From the NCBI RefSeq assembly GCF_001267885.1, contig NZ_CP012382.1, positions 7,117,001 to 7,181,000 of the forward strand: a stretch of DNA of 64,000 bases, given 5' to 3'. Below, piece by piece: positions 17,874 through 26,499 of this stretch; position 1 is the first letter of the stretch, and each line of letters starts with the position of its first letter. Origin of the DNA: Streptomyces ambofaciens ATCC 23877. GTDB taxonomy: Bacteria; Actinomycetota; Actinomycetes; Streptomycetales; Streptomycetaceae. The notes under the pieces were generated by a model that saw nothing but the letters and a program-made list of their open reading frames with translations, was not told the DNA's origin and made no database searches. Position numbers and translations under genes: made by a program.

Positions 17874-18737
17874 ATGCCCGAACTGCCCGAGGTCGAGGCG
17901 CTCAGGGAGTTCCTGACCGAGCACCTCGTCGACCGTGAGATCGTCCGGGTGCTGCCCGTGGCGATCAGCGTGCTGAAGACCTACGACCCTCCGCTCTCCG
18001 CCCTGGAGGGCCACCAGGTGGCCGCCGTGCACCGCTACGGCAAGTTCCTCGACGTCGAGACCGCCGGCGGCCCGCATCTGGTCACCCATCTGGCCCGGGC
18101 GGGCTGGCTGCACTGGAAGGACAGCCTCCCCGACGGTCCGCCCCGCCCCGGCAAGGGCCCCCTGGCGCTGCGCGTCGCCCTGGACACCGGGGCCGGGTTC
18201 GACCTGACGGAGGCGGGCACCCAGAAGCGTCTCGCCGTGTACGTCGTGGCCGACCCCCGGGAGGTGCCGGGGGTGGCCCGCCTCGGCCCCGACCCGCTCG
18301 CCGACGACTTCGACGAGGCCCGCTTCGCCGCCCTCCTCGACGGTGAGCGCCGGCAGCTCAAGGGCGCCCTGCGCGACCAGAGCCTCATCGCGGGCGTGGG
18401 GAACGCGTACAGCGACGAGATCCTGCACGCCGCGAAGATGTCCCCGTTCAAGCTGGCCGCCTCCCTCACCGACGAGGAGACCGCACGGCTGTACGAGGCG
18501 CTGCGCGCCACGCTCACCGAGGCGGTCGAGCGGTCCCGGGGCGTCGCGGCCGGCCGGCTGAAGGCCGAGAAGAAGAGCGGGCTGCGGGTGCACGGCCGCA
18601 CCGGCGAGCCGTGCCCGGTGTGCGGCGACACGGTACGGGAGGTCTCCTTCAGCGACTCCTCGCTCCAGTACTGCCCGACCTGCCAGACCGGCGGCAAGCC
18701 GCTGGCGGACCGGAGACTGTCCCGGCTGCTCAAGTAG
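17874..18737 (+). CDS. mutM: formamidopyrimidine-DNA glycosylase / endonuclease VIII family protein
   Basis: Base-excision repair enzyme removing oxidised bases with AP-lyase action. The N terminus MPELPEVEALREFL carries the obligatory P2 and E3 residues. The lysine of HRYGKFLDVE (near 60) fits the beta-elimination/DNA-binding Lys. The H2TH region includes DQSLIAGVGNAYSDEIL, and the C terminus is the zinc finger C-x2-C ... C-x2-C (CPVCG, YCPTCQ). Length is 287 residues. It could be a Nei2-type rather than a true 8-oxoG Fpg. The start is 42 bp after the phosphatase stop, possibly leaderless (CACCCT 6 nt before ATG). Confidence 0.88.
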   Translation: MPELPEVEALREFLTEHLVDREIVRVLPVAISVLKTYDPPLSALEGHQVAAVHRYGKFLDVETAGGPHLVTHLARAGWLHWKDSLPDGPPRPGKGPLALRVALDTGAGFDLTEAGTQKRLAVYVVADPREVPGVARLGPDPLADDFDEARFAALLDGERRQLKGALRDQSLIAGVGNAYSDEILHAAKMSPFKLAASLTDEETARLYEALRATLTEAVERSRGVAAGRLKAEKKSGLRVHGRTGEPCPVCGDTVREVSFSDSSLQYCPTCQTGGKPLADRRLSRLLK

Positions 18738-18766
18738 GGCGGCCGCCTCGGCCGGAGCGCCCCCGC

Positions 18767-19417
18767 TCAGCCGGACGAGAGTGTCACCAGGCGTTCCCCG
18801 TCCGTGGTCCGCACCTCGTAGCGGGCGATCTGGTCGGGCCGCAGCGCGGCTCCGCCGTGCATGGTGTCCGGCCGGGCGCCGTGCCCGGTGGCGTTCCAGC
18901 TGGTGACCGTCTGCTCCGTGCCGTCACGGCCGACGGCGATCAGACGGCAGGAGCGCGGGCCGGACCCGTCCTTGACCTCGAGCCGCACACCGGTGCCCCA
19001 GGTCTCGTCCTCGGTGGTGATCCGCGCCCACACCCCGGACCGCTCGTCGGTCGCGGTGAGCCGTACCGCCGCGTCGGCCTGGCTCGCGTAGAGCGCGACC
19101 CCGGGACCGGCCACGGCGCACACGACCGCGGCGGCCACGGCGTACAGCACCCGCCTGCGCACGGCCCGGCGGCGTGCGGCCACCTCGGACAGCAGGCGGT
19201 CCAGCAGCCGCGGTCCGGGCCTGGTCAGAGGGGTGACGAACCGTGGCGTCGCCTCCCGGTACAGCATCAACTGGCGGGTGGCGGGGCCGAACTCGGTCAC
19301 CTGCGCCGCGCACCGGGGGCACTCCATGAGGTGGTCCTCGAAGCGGAACGCTTCCGCCTCGTCCAGCACGCCGAGCGCGTAGGCGCCGACGTCGCGATGC
19401 CTCTCCAGGGACCTCAT
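18767..19417 (-). CDS. zf-HC2 anti-sigma factor, membrane-anchored
   Basis: 216-residue putative anti-sigma factor. The N-terminal ZAS motif is H29-x3-C33-x2-C36 (EDHLMECPRC), which binds zinc and holds an ECF sigma factor. A hydrophobic segment at about 90-110 would anchor it, leaving a C-terminal extracytoplasmic sensor domain. It lies downstream of the ECF sigma gene on the same strand, with one unknown gene between them, so the pairing is inferred. The MRSLERHRDVGAYALGVLD opening is characteristic of these proteins. Confidence 0.85.
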   Translation of the reverse strand: MRSLERHRDVGAYALGVLDEAEAFRFEDHLMECPRCAAQVTEFGPATRQLMLYREATPRFVTPLTRPGPRLLDRLLSEVAARRRAVRRRVLYAVAAAVVCAVAGPGVALYASQADAAVRLTATDERSGVWARITTEDETWGTGVRLEVKDGSGPRSCRLIAVGRDGTEQTVTSWNATGHGARPDTMHGGAALRPDQIARYEVRTTDGERLVTLSSG

Positions 19418-19588
19418 GCCGAATCCTCGTACCGTTGGGTGCGGGTGGGGTTACTCCTTGCTCCCACCCGTACGCACCGCACAGCCGAATCATTCAAGGC
19501 ACGGACAGAATCGCAACCAAGGGGTTCGGAGCGGAACGGCCCGCGGATTGGTCCCCGCCCGGAAGAAGTCGACGGGAGGACCGGACGC

Positions 19589-20101
19589 CTAGAAGAGGTG
19601 GATGGCGAGGTGCCCGAGCGGCAGCCCCAGCTGCCAGGCCGGCGTCCACACCTTCGGCCCCTCGTCCTCCCCGGTCACCGCCCCGCCCGGTACGGCGTTC
19701 AGGTCGGGGGCGAGCAGTTCGGTGTCCCGGAGCCAGCGCCACGCCGCCCGGGCGAGTTCCAGGTCCGGCGAGTGCCGGCCGGCGGCGACCGCGTCGGCCG
19801 TGACCTCCGCCAGGCGCTCCCGCACCCACGTGTGCCACGGCTGGTCGTAGGCGGTCAGCGAGAGCCAGGTCTCCAGCCGGGTGATGACCCGGATGCCGCT
19901 GAGCTCGTCCTCGGTGTCGGACAGGAAGACGGTCAGCGCCAGCGCGTCCCGCCCGGCGCGGAACTCGAAGGACGTGGGCGGCATCAGGTCGCCGGTCCGC
20001 AGCAGCTCGTCGGCGATGTACTCGGCGTACAACCACGCCATGGGGACGGCCAGTTCGCCCCCGCCGGTGCCGTCCGTGCTCTCTTGGCCTCTGTGCAGCA
20101 T
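19589..20101 (-). CDS. 170-residue protein of unknown function between ECF sigma and anti-sigma genes
   Basis: Soluble acidic protein with no signal peptide or membrane span; I recognise no domain. Visible features are VPMAWLYAEYIADELLRTGDLMPP, then a strand-rich FEFRAGRDALALTVFLSD and a Trp-rich WLSLTAYDQPWHTWVRERL. The ATG at 20101 follows AGGAAGG. Its position between sigma (141 bp upstream) and anti-sigma (171 bp downstream), all on one strand, suggests it belongs to the same regulon or tunes the switch. Confidence 0.7.
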   Translation of the reverse strand: MLHRGQESTDGTGGGELAVPMAWLYAEYIADELLRTGDLMPPTSFEFRAGRDALALTVFLSDTEDELSGIRVITRLETWLSLTAYDQPWHTWVRERLAEVTADAVAAGRHSPDLELARAAWRWLRDTELLAPDLNAVPGGAVTGEDEGPKVWTPAWQLGLPLGHLAIHLF

Positions 20102-20242
20102 CCCTTCCTGCCTTCCTCCGGTGCGTGCGCGTCGCCCGACCCGGGTCATGGGCCCCCGTCCGGAACACGGATGAGGACAGCCGATTACTCAACCGGGGTC
20201 CACGGCAAGGCGCTTTACGGAGGCTTGACCAAAAGGTCGGTT

Positions 20243-20797
20243 TCACCGCAGGTCGGCGGCGTAACCCGGTAGCACCCTGCGCAGGGCGCGCAGCGCGTAG
20301 TACGCGCGGGACTTCACGGTACCGGGCGGGATGCCGAGGGCTGCCGCCGCTTCCGCCACACTCGCCCCCTGGAAGTACACCAGCACCAGGACTTCACGGT
20401 GCTCCGGAGTGAGTGTCTTCACAGCCTCGCGCACGTCCAGGGCCGCGGCGGCCCGTTCGGCGTGATCGGCGCAGACCCGTACGTTCTCCAGGTCGGCGTC
20501 GCCGACCTCCGCGGGCCGTGCCTGCCGGGCCCGGCGGGCGTCGATGGCCAGGCGCCGGGCCACGGTCAGCAGCCACGGCCGGACGGAGTCGAAGTCGTCG
20601 GCGCGCAGGGCCTCGGGGTGCTGCCAGGCGCGGACCAGCGTCTCCTGCACCAGGTCCTCCGCGCGCTGTCGGTCGCCGTCGCTGAGCCGCAGCAGCAGCG
20701 CGAACAGTGGCCGGCCGTGCTCGCGCTGCAGTGCGGCGAGCTCGTGCTCGGCGGTCGTCCCGTGCGTCCTGTCCATCAGGGTGATTCCGGCCGTCAT
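20243..20797 (-). CDS. ECF-type RNA polymerase sigma factor
   Basis: 184-residue group 4 sigma factor. Region 2 spans about 20-90 (HGRPLFALLLRL, then AEDLVQETLVRAWQHPEAL and the -10 recognition helix RPWLLTVARRLAIDARRAR). Region 4 spans about 125-180 (LTPEHREVLVLVYFQGASVAEAAAALGIPPGTVKSR, a helix-turn-helix for the -35 element). Start choices are ATG 20797 and ATG 20776; I took the longer. The zf-HC2 gene downstream is the likely cognate anti-sigma. I saw no clear autoregulatory ECF -35 (AAC motif) in the upstream region. Confidence 0.9.
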   Translation of the reverse strand: MTAGITLMDRTHGTTAEHELAALQREHGRPLFALLLRLSDGDRQRAEDLVQETLVRAWQHPEALRADDFDSVRPWLLTVARRLAIDARRARQARPAEVGDADLENVRVCADHAERAAAALDVREAVKTLTPEHREVLVLVYFQGASVAEAAAALGIPPGTVKSRAYYALRALRRVLPGYAADLR

Positions 20798-21029
20798 GGC
20801 CGTATGGCATCGCAGGGCGCCGTCCGGGGACAGGGCGCGCGCACGGGTGTGCGACGGACGGTCGATCGCGTCGACGAACGGTTCGACGAACGGTCGCCCC
20901 ACCCCGTTCGCGCACGCCGGACGGGCTAATGGGCGTGTCGGAGCCGCCCGGGGCGATGTGTACCTCATTTCCTGTTCATAGGTAAATGTGACTAATCATC
21001 GGTGTGTGCGACCCCAGCGGAGCGAACGG

Positions 21030-22184
21030 ATGATCACACGCAGTCGGCAGGTGGCCCTGGCCCTGACCGCCCTTCTCACCGTGGGCGCGGCCTGCCAGGC
21101 CCGCGACCACGAGCCACCGCGACGGCCGGCCCCGGCCCCGTCCGCGGCGGACCCCGGTGTCTTCACCCTGGTCGCCTCCGGCGACGTACTGCCGCACGAC
21201 TCGATCATCGAGCGGGCCCGCTTCGACGCCGGCGGCACCGGCTACGACTTCCGCCCCATGCTCGCCGGTGCCCGCCCCGTCGTCTCGCGCGCCGGCCTCG
21301 CCCTGTGCCACATGGAGACCGTGTACGGCGCGCACGGCGACTACAGCGGCTACCCCCTCTTCAAGTCGCCGCCCGAGGTGGCCGAGGCCCTGGCCGCCAC
21401 CGGCTACGACGGCTGCTCCACCGCCTCCAACCACAGCGTCGACGACGGCGCCGACGGCATCCGCCGCACCCTGGACGCCCTGGACCGCGCCGGTGTACGG
21501 CACGCCGGGACCGCGCGCACCGAGGCCGAGGCGCGCACCGCGACGGTGCTGCGCGCGGGCCGGGCCGAGGTGGCCCACCTCGCCTACACCCTCCACACCA
21601 ACGGCCACCCCGTGCCCGACGGGCAGCCCTGGGCGGTCGGCATGATCGACGAGGAGCGGATCGTCGCGGACGCCCGGGCCGCCCGTCGGGCGGGCGCGGA
21701 CATCGTGGCGGTGTCCCTGCACTGGGGCACCGAATGGCAGGACGAGCCCGACCAGGACCAGCTGACCCTGGCCGAGACCCTGACCGCCGCGCGGACCGGC
21801 GACCGCCCCGACATCGACCTGATCCTCGGCACCCACGCCCATGTCCCGCAGGCGTACGAGAAGGTCAACGGCACCTGGGTGATCTACGGGATGGGCGACC
21901 AGATCGCGGGCGAGATGATCAACGGCGACGGGGAGCGCGACCCGCGGGGCAACCAGTCGACCATCGGCCGCTTCACCTTCGCCCCGCCCGCCCGCTCCGG
22001 CGAACGCTGGCGGGTGACCAAGGCCGAGTTCGTCCCGCAGCTCTTCGACGTCGACGCCGGGCGGGTGGTGAACCTCAACCGCGCGCTGGAGAAGGGCGCC
22101 GAGGTGCGGGCGGTGCGCGACCGCATCCGCGACGTCGTGCTCAGCCGGGGCGCGGCCGAGGACGGGCTGGTGATGGGGGAGTAG
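21030..22184 (+). CDS. CapA-family (poly-gamma-glutamate synthesis-like) exported protein
   Basis: 384-residue calcineurin-like metallophosphatase-fold protein of the CapA/PgsA group. The N-terminal segment MITRSRQVALALTALL ends in VGAAC (C22), a slightly atypical lipobox (Gly at -3), so it is probably a lipoprotein. Family motifs are GDVLPHDSI (about 51-59), ETVYGAHGDYSGYPLFKSPPE, TASNHSVDDGADGI, SLHWGTEW and LGTHAHVPQ near 275. Its role may be hydrolysis or handling of a cell-surface polymer. No capBC genes are present. The ATG at 21030 is preceded by a weak GCGGAGCG site; a GTG at 20988 is the alternative. Confidence 0.85.
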   Translation: MITRSRQVALALTALLTVGAACQARDHEPPRRPAPAPSAADPGVFTLVASGDVLPHDSIIERARFDAGGTGYDFRPMLAGARPVVSRAGLALCHMETVYGAHGDYSGYPLFKSPPEVAEALAATGYDGCSTASNHSVDDGADGIRRTLDALDRAGVRHAGTARTEAEARTATVLRAGRAEVAHLAYTLHTNGHPVPDGQPWAVGMIDEERIVADARAARRAGADIVAVSLHWGTEWQDEPDQDQLTLAETLTAARTGDRPDIDLILGTHAHVPQAYEKVNGTWVIYGMGDQIAGEMINGDGERDPRGNQSTIGRFTFAPPARSGERWRVTKAEFVPQLFDVDAGRVVNLNRALEKGAEVRAVRDRIRDVVLSRGAAEDGLVMGE

Positions 22185-22185
22185 G

Positions 22186-22659
22186 TCAGCCCTCGTCCAC
22201 GTGGTCCAGGGCCGTCAGCATCGCCCCGAGCACCCGCAGGCACGTGGCGACGTCGGCGTCCGTGAGATCGCCGCCGACCTCGCGCAGTATCCGGTGCTCC
22301 CGGTCCAGGACGGCCGTGACGGTCTCCCGGCCCCGGTCGGTGAGGCGGATCAACGAGGACCGCCGGTGCGAGGGGTTGGGGACGCTCTCCACCAGGTCCT
22401 GCGCCGCGGCCTCGTTGACCATCCGCTGCACGAACTGACGGCTGATCGCCTGGGCCCGGGCCATCCGCGGCACGGTCATCGGTCCGCCCCGGTGCAGCAG
22501 GGCCAGCACGGCGCGGACGCCGACGGACAGGCCGTCGGCCGTCAGGCCCTGCTCGACGCTGCGCTGCGCGCGCCGGTAGAGGGGGCCGACCAGGTCGTAC
22601 ACCTCGGTGAGACGCCGGGCGAGGAGGTCCGGAGGGAGGGGTGCGTCGATGTCCTTCAC
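22186..22659 (-). CDS. MarR-family transcriptional regulator
   Basis: 157-residue winged-helix regulator. The DNA-binding part runs about 50-115 (GPMTVPRMARAQAISRQFVQRMVNEAAAQ recognition helices, then the wing PNPSHRRSSLIRLTDRG with the DxRS-like stretch). The GTG start at 22659 is 58 bp from the divergently transcribed hydrolase ATG. The two 19-bp palindromes in between are its obvious targets, so it very likely represses both itself and the hydrolase until a ligand binds. Confidence 0.9.
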   Translation of the reverse strand: MKDIDAPLPPDLLARRLTEVYDLVGPLYRRAQRSVEQGLTADGLSVGVRAVLALLHRGGPMTVPRMARAQAISRQFVQRMVNEAAAQDLVESVPNPSHRRSSLIRLTDRGRETVTAVLDREHRILREVGGDLTDADVATCLRVLGAMLTALDHVDEG

Positions 22660-22668
22660 CCCACCATC

Positions 22669-22718
22669 TTGACACCCTGGTTGCCAATTAACTGCCATCA
22701 TGACACCTTGGTTGTCAT
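22669..22718. promoter_or_regulatory. twin MarR-type operators in the MarR/hydrolase divergent promoter
   Basis: Two related 19-bp inverted repeats: 22669-22687 (TTGACAccctggTTGCCAA) and 22700-22718 (ATGACAccttggTTGTCAT). Their centres are 31 bp apart, about three helical turns, so both lie on one face of the helix. The second covers the first two bases of the hydrolase ATG. Confidence 0.8.
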
Positions 22719-23547
22719 GACTGCTGGATCGGACCTGCGCTTCTTCGCCTCCACCGACGGCGACCTGGCCTACCGCGACACCGGAGCCGGCGACCTCGTC
22801 GTCCTGCTCCACTCCGGATTCGTCGACCACCGTGTCTTCGACGCCCAGATCCCGGCCCTGGCGGCCGGCCACCGGGTCGTCGCACCCGACGTCCGCGGCC
22901 ACGGCTCCTCGGCCAACGCGACCCGGCCGTTCCGCTGGGCCGACGACCTCGCCGCCCTGCTGCGCCACCTCGACGCGGGGCCCGCGGTGCTGGTCGGCGT
23001 GTCCATGGGCGGCGCCATCGCCACCGACACCGTGCTGGAGCACCCGGAGCTGGTCCGCGCGGTGGTGGCGTGCGGGGCGGCCACCAGCGAGTTCGCGTAC
23101 ACCGACCCGTGGGTGCGGCGGGTACAGGCCGAACAGGCCCGCGCACTGGGCGCGGGCGACGTCGAGGGCTGGCTCACGGAGTTCCTGCGCTTCGTCCCCG
23201 GGGAGCACCGCGACCTCGGCGACGTCGACCCGGCCGTCCTGCGCCGGCTGCGCGAGATGGCCCTCGGCACCCTCGCCAAGCACGCTCCGGACGAGGAGAA
23301 CCACCACGTGCCCCTCACCGGCACCTGGGCCCGCGTCCCGAAGATCGACGTCCCGGTCCTCACCGTCAACGGCGCCCTGGACGCGCCCGACCTGATCGCC
23401 GAGGCGCAGCGGCTGGCCCGCACGGTCCCGGACGGCCGCTCCGTCACCGTCGAGGGCGCCGCGCACTACCCGAACATGGAGCGGCCGGGCGCCTTCAACG
23501 AGATCCTCGTCGACTTCCTGCGCGGCCTGCCGCCGGTCGGTGTCTAG
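22717..23547 (+). CDS. alpha/beta-fold hydrolase under MarR control
   Basis: 276-residue cytoplasmic serine hydrolase. The nucleophile elbow is G94-V-S96-M-G98; the acid Asp is in VNGALDAPDL and the catalytic His in EGAAHYPNMERP. The oxyanion HSGFVDHRVFD replaces the usual HG loop. Substrate unknown; the divergent MarR gene suggests induction by a small phenolic or ester compound. The ATG sits inside the downstream operator with no ribosome site, so the message may be leaderless. Its stop codon overlaps the permease stop on the other strand. Confidence 0.87.
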   Translation: MTAGSDLRFFASTDGDLAYRDTGAGDLVVLLHSGFVDHRVFDAQIPALAAGHRVVAPDVRGHGSSANATRPFRWADDLAALLRHLDAGPAVLVGVSMGGAIATDTVLEHPELVRAVVACGAATSEFAYTDPWVRRVQAEQARALGAGDVEGWLTEFLRFVPGEHRDLGDVDPAVLRRLREMALGTLAKHAPDEENHHVPLTGTWARVPKIDVPVLTVNGALDAPDLIAEAQRLARTVPDGRSVTVEGAAHYPNMERPGAFNEILVDFLRGLPPVGV

Positions 23548-24956
23548 CGGCGCGCCAGCTCCGACTTGCGGTACGAGTACCCGAAGTAGATCACCAGCCC
23601 GACCAGCAGCCACACCGCGAACCGCGCCCACGTCTGCCACTGCAGGAAGGTGATCAGCCAGATCGAGAAGACGATCCCCAGGGCCGGCACCACCGGCATC
23701 CACGGCGTCCGGAAGGTGCGCGGCAGGTCCGGCTGCCGGTAGCGCAGCACGATCACCGCCGCGCACACCACCACGAACGCCAGCAGGATGCCGATGTTGG
23801 TCAGCTCGGCCGCCTCGCCGATCGGCAGGAACCCGGCGATCGCGGCCGACGCCACCCCGACGATCCAGGTGACCCGGGTCGGCACGTGCCGCGTCGGGTG
23901 GGTCTTCGCGAACCACTTGGGCAGCAGCCCGTCCCGGGACATGGAGAACCACACACGCGTGACGCCGAGCATGAAGGTGAACATCACCGTGAGGATGCCG
24001 ATGATGGCGCCCACCGCGATGACGTCGGCCAGACCGCTCAGCCCCACCGACTTGAACGCCGTCGAGAAGCCGCTCTCCGGGTCGATCTCCTTGTAGTCCT
24101 GCATGCCGGTCAGCACCAGACAGGCCGCCACGTACAGCACCATCGAGATGACCAGCGAGTAGATGATCGCCTTCGGCATGTGCCGCTGGGCGTCCTTGGA
24201 CTCCTCGGCCGCCGTCGACATGGCGTCGTAGCCGAAGACCGCGAAGAAGACCGTCGCCGCGCCGGTGAAGGCTCCTCCGACCCCGAAGGGGAAGAACGGG
24301 TCGTAGTGCGAGGTGTTGATGTGGAAGACGCCGACCGCGATCACCAGCAGCACCACCAGCACCTTCAGCACGACCACGACCATCTCGAAGCGGGCCGCGT
24401 TCTTGATGCCGAGCGTCAGCAGGTAGGCGATCAACAGGCACAGCACCGCCGCGAAGAGGTCGACCTTGTGCCCGCCGCCGGTGCCGGGAGCACCCAGCAT
24501 CCAGTCCGGCAGGTCGGCTCCCATCTCGCCGACCAGGAAGCTGAAGTAACCGGAGATGCCGATCGCGACCACCGCCACGATGGCCGTGTACTCCAGCAGC
24601 AGGTCCCAGCCGATGAACCAGCCCACCAGCTCACCGAGGACCGCGTAGCCGTAGGTGTAGGCGGAGCCCGCCTTCGGGATCAGCCCGGCGAACTCGGCGT
24701 ACGACAGCGCCGCCGCCGCGCTCGCGACCCCCGCGATGAGGAAGGAGATGAGGACCGCCGGCCCCGCCGTGCCGTTGGCGACCGTGCCGGCCAGGGTGAA
24801 GATGCCCGCACCGATGATGCCGCCCACACCGATCGCGGTCAGCTGCCACAGCCCCAGCGTCCGCTGCAGGCCGCCGCCCTCCCCGCCCTCCGTGTCCTCG
24901 ATGTGCTCGATGGGTTTGCGGCGGAGAACGCCCTCGCCCATACGGAACCCGGCCAT
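23544..24956 (-). CDS. APC-family amino acid permease
   Basis: 470-residue cationic amino-acid-transporter-like permease with about 12 to 14 membrane helices. TM1 carries the unwound GVGGIIGAGIFTLAG signature (about 42-56). TM3 and later read AALSYAEFAGLIPKAGSAYTYGY, and TM6 FAVFGYDAMSTAAEE is the substrate-site helix. The N-terminal segment with RRKPIEHI and the E/G-rich linker are typical of the CAT subfamily. The ATG at 24956 is preceded by GAGGTGAGG. It is probably cotranscribed with the universal stress protein gene 103 bp upstream. Confidence 0.9.
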   Translation of the reverse strand: MAGFRMGEGVLRRKPIEHIEDTEGGEGGGLQRTLGLWQLTAIGVGGIIGAGIFTLAGTVANGTAGPAVLISFLIAGVASAAAALSYAEFAGLIPKAGSAYTYGYAVLGELVGWFIGWDLLLEYTAIVAVVAIGISGYFSFLVGEMGADLPDWMLGAPGTGGGHKVDLFAAVLCLLIAYLLTLGIKNAARFEMVVVVLKVLVVLLVIAVGVFHINTSHYDPFFPFGVGGAFTGAATVFFAVFGYDAMSTAAEESKDAQRHMPKAIIYSLVISMVLYVAACLVLTGMQDYKEIDPESGFSTAFKSVGLSGLADVIAVGAIIGILTVMFTFMLGVTRVWFSMSRDGLLPKWFAKTHPTRHVPTRVTWIVGVASAAIAGFLPIGEAAELTNIGILLAFVVVCAAVIVLRYRQPDLPRTFRTPWMPVVPALGIVFSIWLITFLQWQTWARFAVWLLVGLVIYFGYSYRKSELARR

Positions 24957-25059
24957 GCGCCTCACCTCTTTGTGAACGGCAAACGGCTGACGGTGGATCA
25001 TGATGACGCACACCCACCCGCGACGGAAGCCGCGACGCACGCACCGCCCCGTACGGGTG

Positions 25060-25521
25060 CTACGGCACCACCGTCACGGGCCAGCGCCCCGCCTTCACCA
25101 GCCGCACCGCGACGGAACCGACGATCCGGTGCCCCGCCTGCTCGGAGGCTCCCACGACGACGGCGTCGGCCTTCAGGTCGTCGGCCGCCTTGACCAGACC
25201 GTTGTAGGGGTCGCCGCGGAAGGTGTGGAACTCCCAGCGGAGGTCGAATATCCCCTTGACCCGCTCGGTCGCGTCGCGGATCTGGGCCACCAGGTCCTCG
25301 GCGATCTCGTCGGTCGTCCCCGCCACCGGGGCCCCGAGCGACGCTCCCGCCACCAGCACCGGCTGCACGTACACCACGGCGAGCAGCGCGCGCTGGCGCC
25401 GTGCCAGACCGCCCGCGTAGGCGGCGGCCCGGAGCGAGGAGTCGGAGCCGTCCACCCCGGCGACGATGACCTTCGGCCCGTCCGTGCCCCGTTCGAACTG
25501 CTGGGAGTGCTGTTCCGTCAC
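25060..25521 (-). CDS. universal stress protein (UspA family) with altered ATP loop
   Basis: 153-residue single USP domain. The N-terminal strand and loop are VIVAGVDGSDSSLRAAAYAG. The C-terminal phosphate loop, normally G-x2-G-x9-G-S, reads VVGASEQAGHRIVGSVAVRL: the second Gly is Glu, so ATP binding may be weak or absent. The start is GTG at 25521. It precedes the permease on the same strand, a common USP-permease arrangement suggesting a role in controlling amino-acid uptake under stress. Confidence 0.88.
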   Translation of the reverse strand: MTEQHSQQFERGTDGPKVIVAGVDGSDSSLRAAAYAGGLARRQRALLAVVYVQPVLVAGASLGAPVAGTTDEIAEDLVAQIRDATERVKGIFDLRWEFHTFRGDPYNGLVKAADDLKADAVVVGASEQAGHRIVGSVAVRLVKAGRWPVTVVP

Positions 25522-25631
25522 GCGGTGAGGCTATCGGAGTCACCCGCGGCCCTCGGCCGTGTGGGTGGTCTCGTGCCGCCGCCCCGGTGTTTCTCCGGTG
25601 CGCCGGACCGCGACCGGGCGAGGGATGAGTC

Positions 25632-26468
25632 ATGAAGAAGGATCAATTGCTCACACGACGCCGCGCACTGCTCGCCGGCGCCGCGGCCGTGGGCGCGGCC
25701 GGCACCGCCGGCGCGCTCGCGGTGGGCACGGGGGACGGACCGGCCCGACCGGTCGCCCCCGCCCCGGGCCCCGCGGTCCGTCGCCCGCTCAACGCCTCCG
25801 CCCACCGCCTGCAGCCCCTGACCGGATACGGCGCGCCCCCTGCCGCGCCGCGGCGGCCCCCGGTGCGCAGCGAGCCGATCCTGCGGGTCTCGGGCCGCGG
25901 CCGCACCATGATGCTCACCTTCGACGACGGACCCGACTCCCGCTACACCCCGGACATCCTGGACACCCTGGCGAAGTACGACGTGCGCGCGACGTTCTTC
26001 GTGTGCGGGGAGATGGCGGACCACAACAAGGGCCTGCTCTCCCGGATGGCCGACGAGGGTCACGTCGTCGGCAACCACACCTGGTCCCACCCGCTGCTGA
26101 CCCGCCTCACCCGGCGGCGCATCCGCTCCGAGATGGAGCGCACGAGCGAGGTCGTCGAGGAGGCCTGCGGCGAGCCGCCCCGCTGGTTCCGGGCGCCGTA
26201 CGGGGCGTGGAACCGCGCCGCCTTCCAGCTCGGCGCGGAACTGGGCATGGAACCGCTCGCCTGGACCGTGGACACCCTCGACTGGACCACCCCCGGCACC
26301 GGCACCATCGTCGAACGGGTCGAGGACGGCGCCGCCCCCGGCGTCGTGGTGCTCTCGCACGACGCCGGGGGCGACCGCTCGCAGACCGTGCGGGCCCTGC
26401 GCTCCTACCTGCCCGAGCTGCTGGACTCCGGCTACCACCTCACCGTCCCCCGGCGCCGCTACGCCTGA
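25632..26468 (+). CDS. secreted polysaccharide deacetylase (NodB domain)
   Basis: 278-residue carbohydrate esterase family 4 enzyme removing N- or O-acetyl groups from cell-wall or exogenous polysaccharide. The N terminus LTRRRALLAGAAAVGAAG looks like a twin-arginine signal. NodB motif 1 is TFDDGPD (D98, D99), motif 2 H149-x3-H153 in GNHTWSHP; motif 3 RAPYGAWN, motif 4 DTLDWTTPG and motif 5 VVLSHDAGGD follow. All catalytic and zinc residues are present. The ATG follows GAGGGATGAG. Its end is 31 bp from the convergent sortase gene. Confidence 0.92.
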   Translation: MKKDQLLTRRRALLAGAAAVGAAGTAGALAVGTGDGPARPVAPAPGPAVRRPLNASAHRLQPLTGYGAPPAAPRRPPVRSEPILRVSGRGRTMMLTFDDGPDSRYTPDILDTLAKYDVRATFFVCGEMADHNKGLLSRMADEGHVVGNHTWSHPLLTRLTRRRIRSEMERTSEVVEEACGEPPRWFRAPYGAWNRAAFQLGAELGMEPLAWTVDTLDWTTPGTGTIVERVEDGAAPGVVVLSHDAGGDRSQTVRALRSYLPELLDSGYHLTVPRRRYA

Positions 26469-26499
26469 CGCCGGTCGCGCCCGCCCGGCCGGGGCCCGC

